This document shows, one piece after another, positions 10,435-21,400 of a DNA stretch of 64,000 bases. The translations under genes were made by a program, and so were the position numbers. The notes under the pieces are model-generated. The model did not search any database, was not told the DNA's origin, and saw only the letters and a program-made list of their open reading frames with translations. Where the stretch lies: the NCBI GenBank assembly GCA_023078555.1, contig CM041199.1, forward strand, positions 434,001 to 498,000, read 5' to 3'. Every line of letters begins with the position of its first letter. The stretch's first letter is position 1. This DNA comes from Ulva prolifera (lineage: Eukaryota > Chlorophyta > Ulvophyceae > Ulvales > Ulvaceae).

Positions 10435-13365
10435 CCCATTGCAGGTTTCACTCGACGCACGCTTGGTGTCCACTGAAGCCAGTCCACCTTCACACAGCTC
10501 CATCCTGGTCCGTGATAGATGTCATCTCCTGCGATGGGTGACCAGATCGAACGCGAACCCTCGAACCCGGTTTAATTACCACACACAGGCAGCCAGCATC
10601 TATCTCGGCCGGCGAGCATCACAGCCTTGCCAATAGTACGGTCTTGTTGCAGTGGAAGCAGAATGCCGCCATGCTGAAACTCCATATCCAATCCCACCAA
10701 TCAGCTTTCGACAACATCCACATGTTTGCCAGCAGCCCAGTGTACTGATCCATCACAGCTCACATCTGCTGCCTCCTGCCCAAAGCTACGGTCACTCAAA
10801 GCCACACAAGCCTCGGGCTGGGGCACAGTATCGCAAGGCACAACCTGACTGATCTTCCCATGAGCCATTGCTTGCTCTCGGCCAGCAGCTGGGGCCTTCT
10901 GCTTTCTGTTCCCGGGGGTGCTAGACAACCGCCGGGCCGCTGACCGCACGGCATCCTGTGCCTGCAGCTGCACCCGCGCCCACGTGGACTCGGGCACCAG
11001 CATCATGAAGAGCACATGGGAGATGGCCAGCACCGTGGTGCCGATGCACATGTAGGCATACCGCCGCATCTCTGCCTGACTAAATGTTGGCGTCTTGCCG
11101 GTGGCTTCGATCAGGCTGTACTCGTCCATGCCACTGAAGACGAAGAACAGGATTGCCGCCACCGTTGACACCTCACACGTCATCTTGATGACGTTGGCCC
11201 GAAATTGCTTCACCGCCAGCGGCAGGTGCGGAGCAACCGCCCCAAGAGCATGCACCTGCACAGAAAGGAGGGGCCGGTTCGGAGGCAAGGGCAGACTCGC
11301 TGACAGTGGTGTTGCTGTCTCCAGAGCAAATTCGGTGTTGCTCCCGTTTGGGATCTGCTCCCGCAGCATCAATACCACGGGCTTGACCGGACCAGCAATC
11401 AGAGATCATTGTGACCGCTTTTGGCTACAGCAGATTGATGTTGTATCTGGGCAAACTGCTAGTTCACAGACCGCAACACAATGATGCATCTGGACTGTGC
11501 CCAGACAGGTGTTATGCAGCAGGCGCCAAACACCTCAAGAATACATGGAACGCACTTCGGTCACTTCAGTGATGTAGTCAATAGCAGATGCCACGATGAT
11601 GGTGCTGGCTACAAGCACGTGAGGGAGGCAAGTTATTCCATCACGGTATGGGCAGTGCCCGGATTGCACCGAATTCACCATGCGAGCACCAAAGACAACG
11701 TCTGCCCTCGCCTCCTCGAGGCGCGTGCCGAGCAACATGTACACGGCCAGGACTGCCGCCACTGATCCCGTAGGTCGAAGACTGTGAACGAACAGCACAT
11801 GCTCTGAAACTATCATCCCTGGGACCTGCAGTGCATGGAACATTACAGCGTATCCAGATGTTCTAGCCTGGAAGTGCTCTTCGATTGACAAATGCAGCAC
11901 TGGCAGCCTGGTCACATTGTGGAATGCAATACATAAACATACAATGTCGCACTTGGAAGTAGTTCGCTAGAGTGGTCAGGCTGACATCGCCAAACGGCAG
12001 CCATGCACATCAAACAGGTTGTTTGTCCCCGATAACGTCATCCCGACAATGCTGCACAGAATTGCCAGTGGCATAATGGTCTGACACCAGAACCGCGTCA
12101 CGAACTGCTTCATGATCGTGGCTTCCGTGAATCGGAGGAAGAAAGGTGCCCAGAAGATGTTGAGACTGTAGACGACCGAGACGAAGTACCAGTATGGATG
12201 CCAGTTGGTCCCCCAACCCAGAACAGATATCTGCAGACCCCATAGTAAATACGTCAGTGGGACCTTACAACATAATTTGCATGGTCAGGAACATTTCAGG
12301 CTGAGTGTTGTGAGTCTGCGACGCACCAGCGTTCCTGCCACCATCGATGGGAAGCAAAGAGCCAGGAAGAGGACAAACCATGGGTTTGAATGCCTTTCAG
12401 CAAGCAGCTCTGGCGTCGTGTGCAATGTCTCCATAATCCATCTGAGCCATGTCGCGTACACGGACTCGCGAGCAGCAAAGTGGTCCTGTTGGATGTCTGT
12501 AGCTACTGATGAAGTGGCAGCCTTCGCCAGATGAGCATCATCGGCCAGATTCTGACCTTCCACCACCTCCATATCTCCGGAGATAACGCTGGTGTGCATA
12601 CACCTGTTCTAGTTTTGTTCTAGCGGGTCGCATTAGTACCGAGTCAGTCGTGCACCGAGTCAGTCGTGTCAAGAGCGAATGACAAGCATAAATTGGTGGC
12701 ACTCATCTCACTTGTTATTTATCCGAGCACAGCAGCACCTCGAGGTTCTGTCGATTGGTCACGGTGTCAAGCTCGTCATAGGCAAGCAGTGATACCGAGG
12801 AACACGCGCAGTCCCTAACTCGCATCGGTGATAACTTTGTCACATTCCGTTGGGGCTTCCCATATCGTGTCACTTGGGTCGAGCGGGACAAAGCTCTTCA
12901 ACATCGAGGTCAGTGGCCGCGTGTGGTTTCAAGGACAAACCGCAAGCAGCGCTGCAGCCGATACAGTAAAGTGTGGACGTTTACATTCTTTGTTTCGTTG
13001 TGACTCATCTCGCATACCTCGGGCTTAAATGTTTCGCCTCGTGCAGGAACGAATGTCAATGTCTCGCGTTTAACGTTTCGGGTGTTGCACTGCCATGGAT
13101 GGGACAAAAACGACAAATTGCAGCCTGATCAGGTATCGGATCGGCGGCAACGTGGCAACGAATCACACTGAAATGCGCGAAAACGCTCATAGCGTAGCGA
13201 TTGGACCTTCAGCTGCACCTACCAGCACACAAGGCGGTTCCGGTTGTATCACTGTGCAGTGGCATCTCCAATCCCCACTCACCTGTGGCGACTGTGTGCG
13301 GTACTGAAGCGGAATTACTACGATGCGGGTGTCATGTTAACCTGTCAGTGCGCAGCACTGTGTAT
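10435..13365. repeat. segmental duplication block, copy 2 (partner 3175-6450)
   Basis: Same-orientation duplicate of the membrane-gene block. Both edges are sharp by eye: the left starts at the shared GCCCATTGCAGGTTT, and the right ends soon after a shared GCGCAGCACTGTG-like motif. Confidence 0.85.
10701..12599 (-). pseudogene. frameshifted paralogue of the seven-segment membrane protein
   Basis: Exon equivalents are 12599-12327 (273 bp), 12230-11953 (278 bp), 11825-11556 (270 bp) and 11255-10701 (555 bp). All splice sites of the intact copy are conserved (GTGCG donors, CAG acceptors). Exons 1, 3 and 4 stay open. Exon 2 carries two extra bases (GCACATCAAAC against GCATTAAAC) that run into a stop 13 codons later, just after the third hydrophobic segment. 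As written it encodes at most about 175 residues. Exons 3 and 4 are nearly as well conserved as in the intact copy, so inactivation looks recent, or the 2-bp difference is a sequencing or assembly error. Read depth at 12010-12020 would decide. Confidence 0.7.
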
Positions 13366-14146
13366 GGCTTCCTCTACAGCAGCACAGATGCCAAGGTCAT
13401 GTGGAATTGGTTGCTGATGCTGGGGACGGTCACAGGAAACAGCTAGTCTAGAGTTGAACAATCCAAAGGAAGCTTGAGCTTGACATTTCATCTTGCTGGG
13501 CAGATACCAGAGTTCAGCAACCCGAATCAAATCACAAGCTCGACCCTCGATCCCGGAGGACACAGCGACCGTATCGCTGAAGTCTGCAGCAAGCGCTTGC
13601 CAGCATGGCCAAGAGCACGGCCTGACTGCCTAGAACACCACCAAGCACACCATGGCGGTGTAATTAATTTGTTTTAAAACAAAAAGTCAAGATTGCCCCA
13701 GGAATTGCTGGGTTCCTCTAAATCACTGTCTGTTTCTCTACATGAGAGCGTTCCATCAGCCATCTGGTGCACAGCTCCTGCCACTCCCTCGGGCCTACTG
13801 GTTTCCAAGTGGTCCATCATCTTGCAGTGTTCCGAGAACTGCTGCTGGTCGAGGCTGTGGCGGCGTTCCCCCGAAAGGCTTCACTTGTCCAGTGCATGTC
13901 GCACCCGCTTCGTTCGCCTTGGAGGACTAGCGACGAATAATCGGGGACTCTGCACGTGAGCGTGTAGTCAATTGATCAGTCCGTCACTGCAGGTCTGTCC
14001 ATGTGCGGTGCAACCTCAACAGCGGCAAAGGGGCTTGTGGAATCTGTGATTGTTGAGTATCCAAAGCAGACGCCCTGTTGGATGTGGCATGTTGCCCACT
14101 CCAAAGTGCATTTTCGAGCGTGTCCTTTCTCTGCAGTGGCACGCAC
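13366..14146. other. 3' flank of SRCR gene, terminal exon unresolved
   Basis: The last SRCR exon ends at 14147 with a phase-1 GTGCGTG donor, so at least one more exon is expected downstream on the minus strand. An acceptor at about 13950 (ACGTGCAG) would add a few residues and then a stop, giving a short tail. No transmembrane segment or tail domain could be identified. No other gene is seen here. Confidence 0.35.
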
Positions 14147-17100
14147 CTTCTATCTCGAACTGGTGGCACACGACCCCCAGCCGTGAACCCTCAAAGCGCG
14201 TGCAGCTCAATCCGCCCACAGACACCGGCCCGGGCGCTGCACCGACGAAGTAGTCATCATACGGCGACAGCGCTTCTCGCTCCGGGAAGAAGCACTCCCC
14301 GAGGGTCGCCTCTTTGCCAGTGCATGACACCCGCGTCGCAAACACCGGCACGCTGTCCAGCGGCGGCGAAACATCCCCCCCGATGCTGTAATCATAATCA
14401 TACAGGTCGGTAAACCTGCGATCTCCGGCACCGGTGACGTCCGTCACGGTCCCGAACGGGAAGCCGAGTTGGCGACACACGACGTCAGCGTCAAGGTCAA
14501 AGGAAGTGCGGTCGCCGCCAAACCGCCCAAAGCGGTCTATGCAGATGGAGCTCCAGACGCCGGCAGAGAATATCTGCACGAGGCCGCTGTGGACGGGGTC
14601 ACAGGGGGCCGACTGGGAGGGGGCGTCTCGGAGGGGCACGAGGCGGACGTCCCCTTCCAAGGGCGGTGACCCGTCGGCCGGGCAGCCTGCATGATACATA
14701 CACCCTTGAAGCCACGTTCTGCAGCTGCTCTGTCTTGCAGCTTCAACGATGCACAAGCGCGGTGCCGACCCGGGATCGGGGCGAATGCAGGATGGAAGCC
14801 AAAATCATCAAATAATGATATATTCTGCATCAGGACAGTACAGCATAAGGTGGTGGCCTGCAGTGTCAGGTGACGTATGTGCGGCACGAATGTACACTGC
14901 GCGCTGACGCACATGATGCTCTATGCGTATGCATGTTCAGGAGCACATGCTCATACATGCCACCTGGCAGCATCATTTCCAGGGACCATCTGCAGATCTG
15001 GTGGTAGCGCGCCTTACGCCAGGGTGCAGCACCTGCTGTCCTTGATCCCGCATGTGGATGAAGCCGCAAGTGACGCACGCAGAAGTGCACACGTTTGTTC
15101 TTACACGCATCTTACGGGGGGGGGGGGGGGGGGGGGGGGGGTACCTGTTGGCGTCGAGCACATCACTGCTGCATTCGCCTCTCCCTCCACATACTCATCG
15201 TACCGCGCACCGGCCGGAGCGTCAATGCGGCACTCCCCGAGGCTCGCCTCACTGCCGTTGCATGCAATCAGCGTGATGCTCTGCAGGTCGCCGGCGGGGC
15301 CCGGCAACGCCGAGGCGCCGCCGGCCGTCATCTGGACGCCGTCGGCAAAGCCGAGCGAGCGGCAGGCAACGACGGCGGCGTTGCGGCCGAGGCCACCCGC
15401 GACGCCGAACACCGGCTCTGCGTCAAGGACAGACGAGAATGCGAGCCCGTCGGACACCTCGAGGCGGCCGTACGCCCACGCGCCTCCGGGGTCTGCGGCG
15501 CCGCCGACGAGGCGTGCGGTGCCCAGCACCGGAGCTGCATTCCAGCCTTTGTTTGTGTAATCGGTTTGTGTGAGATCAGGAATGTTTGTTTGCATTAAGC
15601 AAAGTTCATCATCAGACCTGGCAATCGTGTGTATGTGTCCAAGTTCTGAACTGGGAGATGCATTCACATCACCTGGTAACCTGGCTCCGGTCTGTTGTGC
15701 AGGAGATGGTGTGATACAAGGATAAAGTCGGCAAGGCGGGCAGCACCGCCTGTGCGGGAGATGGTGTGCATTGGCACATTGCTTGGAGCCGCATGTCATG
15801 TCTCCTGTTTATAGTAGCATACACATACGGAGATCTGGTGGCGGGGGGGGGGGGGGGGGGGACCTCGCTCTGCCGCTTTTACTCCGACGTGCGATGCAAC
15901 CTGTCTGTACAATTGCCTCCATGGAACACAGTGGCTCGAGACGTGGCCATATGCTTGCTGTGGTGTAGGTGCACATACCTTGCCCAGACGAGCAGATCAG
16001 CTCCTGCAAGGACTCACAGCGCGCCACCGAGCCGAAGACTCCGAGAGCGCAGTCTGTGAGAGCAGCCTCGGTGCCGACGCAGCTGCCGGAGCTGAGCCAA
16101 GGCGGGGGCAGCTCGGTCGTGGCGTTTCCCGGCGCCTCCGGCAGCGTCTCGAAGACACCGTCCGCAAAGCCGAGCTGGCGGCAGAGAGTCACTGCTGACG
16201 CCTGCACATGTGGCCACATGGGCGCTGCGGCGCCTGAGCGGCCCCCTGTGATGAAATGAAGGGGGAGGCCTCCGGAGGACACATCGCATTCGCGGATGCC
16301 CGGCAGTAGTACGACTGTGCAGCATTGTGCAATGGATGCCGGCGGTTGGCGGTGATGTGTCACGCGTACGGCAGCTTCAGTCGAGGCAGGGCACATACGG
16401 AGTCGTGGCACACGCATGCATACACATGTGGCAAGGTGGCCAGGGCGCGGCGGGGCTTGGCGAGCAGGCCGCTGCCGCGCAGGCGGAGGGGCTGGAGCAG
16501 GTGCTCAGGGCGTTGACCCGAGAGAAACTGGGGCCCCCCGGGGACATCATGTTTGTGCCGCATGACGTGCCTTTGTGCATAGGGAATGTGTCGATTGTGA
16601 ACCCCTGTGTTGATACCTATTGCGGCCGGGCGGCCCGGGAGGACGGGGGTTCTGCGGTGACGCGGGACGTGCAGAAACGCAATGCTTATCGTTTGTGCGA
16701 CCATGATGCACATAGCTTTGTGCCGTTGTCGCATGAGGTGCATGGACACTTGGGACAGCCTGCCATGGATCACTTGAATCGACTGGCGGAGGTTATGTCT
16801 CGGTGTGGCGTGGCGAACTGGTGTGGTGAACCGTGGTTTGTTTGTGACGAATGCTCTGCGCCGGTTGAATGTGGCGTTGTGCAAAGGGAATGCAATTGTG
16901 CTCCGCGTGGGGCTTCAATGTTTGGCTGGAATCGCCGGCAGGGCTGTGGTACGCGCTCGTGCCCGGCCTAGTGCCATGAATGAGTGAGTGGATTTGCGAG
17001 TGGATTCCAAGAAACGGCTCGATGCCCGGCCTCTGTCCTTTGTAACTACAGACACACGTGCCGCAGTGATATGGAAGACTGTCATACGTACATGACTCAG

Positions 17101-18359
17101 TCGGACATACAAACACACATGCATGTGGCAGGTGTTTCTGGTAGGGCTGTGGTACGCGCTCGTGCCCGGCCTAGTGCCATGACTGAGAGAATTGGTTTGA
17201 GACTGGATTCCATGAACCGGCAGAATGCCCGGCCTCTGTCCTTTGCAAGTACACACACATGCATATGCGCATGAATACACGCATCCAAGAGCTGGCACAC
17301 CTCTGGCCAGAAATCCTCATAGCCATAGTCGGAGACAGCATCGTCGCACAGGGTGCCCCAGGCTCCGGCGTGGAAGATCTGCGGCACCCCTATCGTCGTG
17401 TCGCCTCGCTCCTCCGTGCCCACAAGCCGCACAGCCCCCTCAGTGCCCCCTGCACACACAGCCGCCTCTGGCCACGTCACCCTCCAGATCCACAACTCAA
17501 GCTGCTGTACACGACTATGGTATACAGACTGCATGTGACTTCCCTCACCTTGCTTGACCCGAAGGCGTCCATCCCACAGCGATGGCAGTCCTGGTCCAGG
17601 GAGTGTGCGTGCATGTATACCATGCATTGCTGCGCATCTTGGCCGCAGGCGTGCGGCACATACCGATGCTACATGCATGGGACGCGCACCTGCCGCCGGC
17701 TGCACGACGCACGCCAGCACAAGCCCGCCATCGGTGGCATCGAAGCATCCACCCCCATTTCTAGAGCTGCCAGTGCGGACTGCCGTTGATACCCCTGGGC
17801 CACCCTCCGTGCTCAGGCACTCCAGTAGTGTCGCCTCGCTGCCGTTGCAGCCGGGCTGAGTCACGGCGACCTCAGGGTACACCGCGCCGGGGGGGCCAGC
17901 CGCGGCGGCAGCTGCGGCGGCCGTGGCCACGCTGCCGGCGCCGAAGCCGAGCTGGCGGCAGGCCACAGCGGCGTCGGCGGCCGTGAAGCCGTCGCGACAC
18001 ACCTGCCCCCACGAGCCCTCCAAGAAGACCTCGAGGCGGCCGAGCTGCCAGTTGGCAACCGCGGTTTCATTCACCAGGCGGACGTCTCCCTCCGCTGCAC
18101 GCATGGACGAGCGCTGGAGCGTCGGAATCACTGTTTAAAACTCATACTAGTGCGCATGCGTGTGTGATATCATCGCTGAGCTAGCCACGACTGCGCAAAT
18201 GATTGACATCCGGCATCACACCTCATGCACACGTGTACAAGTGCCTGCTTAAGAATGTCACCAGACACGTTGGCTGCATGCATGACCATTCCTCGGGAAA
18301 GGGTTCCATGCTGAACGCCTCCGATGGAGTCATATGCAAGTGGAATATATTCCTCTTGC

Positions 18360-18443
<84 letters not shown>

Positions 18444-21400
18444 CCTAGGAACGGCCCGTTGCCCGGCCTCTCTCCGTTGTAACTATATATAGCATCTCGA
18501 GAGGAAGGCAGAAATTCCAGGGCTGTGATCCAGACATTTGACCTAGATATCTGCAGTCATTGTGATTGATCGGGCCCGACGACCCAGGCATGCGGCACAG
18601 CATCCAGCCACGCCTGTGGCCACGACAGGCAGCCCCGCACCTGCTCCGGGGGTGGTCACCTCCTCCAGCGCCTCCGCCACCGCGAATTGCCGGCATGCGG
18701 CCTGGAACCGCGGCTCGCGCGCCCCCGAACTGCAGCCGCGGTTGTTCGTGCGGAAGCCCAGCCCCAGATCACAGTCCACAAGGCGCCCCTCCTGGCCACG
18801 GCAGCTCGCCGAGCTCAGCCAGAACCGCTCCTGCGGCCGCACAGACTCCTCCACGGGCGCATCGTAATCACGTGTGTAATCAAACGGCTCCACTTGTACC
18901 TCAACGCGTGGGACGATAGGGTTGACAGGGGTGCCGTGCGGGAACCCTAGCTGCCGGCAGACGACGTCCGCGACAAGCACGTCCTCATTGGCGCCGTTGA
19001 AGCAGAGGGCCCCCCACTCCCCCAAGTGGAAGACCTCGACGATGCCAGAGTGGAGGGGGTCGCAGGGGGTGCCGAAGCCGCCGACGAGCCGCACGGCACC
19101 CTCCTCCGGTGCAGGGGTCTGGGTGCACCCTGAACAACGCACACATGCGCAATGACGTGCGATCCGTTGACATCACTCCAGACTGTCTGGGGTTGTTATA
19201 CTCCCATACCATCAGAAGTTACACGGAATGTTAAAGTTCTGCTGCAGGGGCGTTCTGATGTGTTGCTGATGTGATGCGGTGGACAGGCATTACTGTGCAA
19301 TGCATGCAGTACCTGTAGCCGCTCCACCCTTGATGTTGCAACACAGCGCGCACATGCACTGACGTCAGCGCGCCCCGCGGGGGACTGATCCGCACATCGG
19401 TGGCCCCTGACTGTACAGTCATGGCCCCTGACTGCACAGTCATAGCCCCTGACTGCGCAGTCATTTTTGTCTGTTCTTGTGTACTGAGGTAGAAAGTTCA
19501 TTGGTTCACGCTGTATCCCAAGAACATCTCGGCCGGCGCAACATGTTTCGGCCTCGCAAAAGTCTTGATCAGGTGCCTGCCCGTGTGGGCACGGGTGACA
19601 GGTCAGATCGACATGAACTGTGAACACGAGCGTCCGCTTCAGCAGTGAGACCCCCAGCGGTGAGGGTAGTGCGCTGCACCTGAGGCTGTGTTTCCGCAGG
19701 CCAGGACGGTGCTGTCGGTGAACGGCGAGCCGTTGGTGGAGCACAGCGGCAGCCCTGCATCGTCCGAGGGGCAGTCCAACAGCGAGGCCTCACCGCCGGC
19801 ACAGTCCACAGCGGCCAGACCAACTGGCAAGTTGCTCTCCAGCACCTGCAGCTCCGAGCTACCTCAGATTGCACATGCATGCTCGCCATGCATGTGGAGC
19901 ACCAGGGTGATGCAGCCCCACACCAGCGAGGCGCTGCCTGCTTGCAGACACGTGCACTAACGCATACCGGCACATGTTCAGGCAGTGGACGATGTCTGGC
20001 CAGGTTGAAAGAGTGTTCTGTGAGTGCGGGGTTTTCGGGCCTCTGCGCGATATGTGCACTCACACGTTGATGTATGGGTTGTGCGCGCTGCGGCGCTGGC
20101 GGCGTACGCTGCTCATGGTGGCATCTGGTGAAGTGCTGAAGGGCTGTGGGACGCTGAAGGGCTGCAGGAAGGCGAGCGCGGCGCCTCCACCAAAGCCGAG
20201 TGCGCGGCATGCGACCTGCGCCGAGTCCGGCGTGAAGCCGTCGGTATCGCACACGCTGCTCCAGAAGCCCCGCAGGAAGATCTCGAGGCGGCCGTACTGG
20301 AAGCCGGGGCCCGCGGCGCCGCCGGCGAGGCGCAGCTGGCCGTCCATCGCTGCAGCGCACCAGTGCCCGTCACTGACGGCCCGTCGGCAACGCTGGCCCC
20401 GGCAAGCTAGTGGCCAGAGGGGCAAGCAAACGCCCAGCGGCACAGCGGCCTGGCATGCAAGTATTGCGGCCATGCACCCAGGAAGCAGCGGCGCCCGCAG
20501 CACGCGCAGCACGCGCAGCGGGGCCTGCAGCGCACCTGGGTCGGGGCCATTGAAGCAGACGAGGGAGACGTCGTTGACGTGGCCGCAGCTCGCGGTGGCG
20601 TTGCCGATGGAGAAGCGGGGGCAGTCTGCGAGGAAGTCCTCGCTGCCGCCGCAGGCTGCGCCGCCGGCCAGTACCGGCACAAAGCGCAGCGCGTCGCTCA
20701 CCTGCCCCTGCATGAACTGTGGCTAGAGCACGCATGGTGCCAGGAGGCGAGCTCGCTAGAGCTGCCGTTGTGCGCGCCTGGCTGATTGCACCTCCGTCCG
20801 CAGAACGTACTCATTCACTGGACGCTTGCACCCGTTCGCGGAACGTGCTCGTGCACAGGCTATAGCTATCGGAACTGCGCATGCGATCAGGAGATCCAGA
20901 TGAACTCCGCACTGGCATGCAGGACCCACATGCACTGAACTGCCGTCACCGGCAGAGTCGCCGTGGGCTACGTGTATGTACTGGTCACGGCATTCACGCA
21001 TCTCGGGCGCTGCGGGTGGAGCACACGGCACCTAATACACAGAGCTCCGGCCTTGCCAGGGCCCTGATGTGAGCATGCAAGCACCACCACAAGGCTATAT
21101 AGGTGTCTCTTGGGCGCAGGCTTGGACGGGGTTGCTTCAGGCAGGTCTGAGAAGCGGCAGGCGTTGGCGTGCACGCTGTGCCTGTTTCAGACGGGTCCAT
21201 GGAGCGGCAAAAAGCTGGCGTGCACGCAACTCTGGATCTGCAGCTGTGTGTGTCCGGAGGCATGCGCACCGGCGTTGCGGTGACCGCGCCTTCGGCGAAG
21301 CCAAGCTGCTGGCAGGCGACGTCGGCGGAGGCTTCGGTGAACAGGATGCGTGTCGCCCTGCCGAAGAAACCACGAATCCCGGCCTCATCCTGGCCACAGA

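Noticed and set aside
14016-14146. Read-through extension of the last SRCR exon, and an alternative reading from a CTGCAG at 14131
   Set aside because: Read-through ignores a strong GTGCGTG donor in the expected phase; the alternative needs a 16-bp intron.
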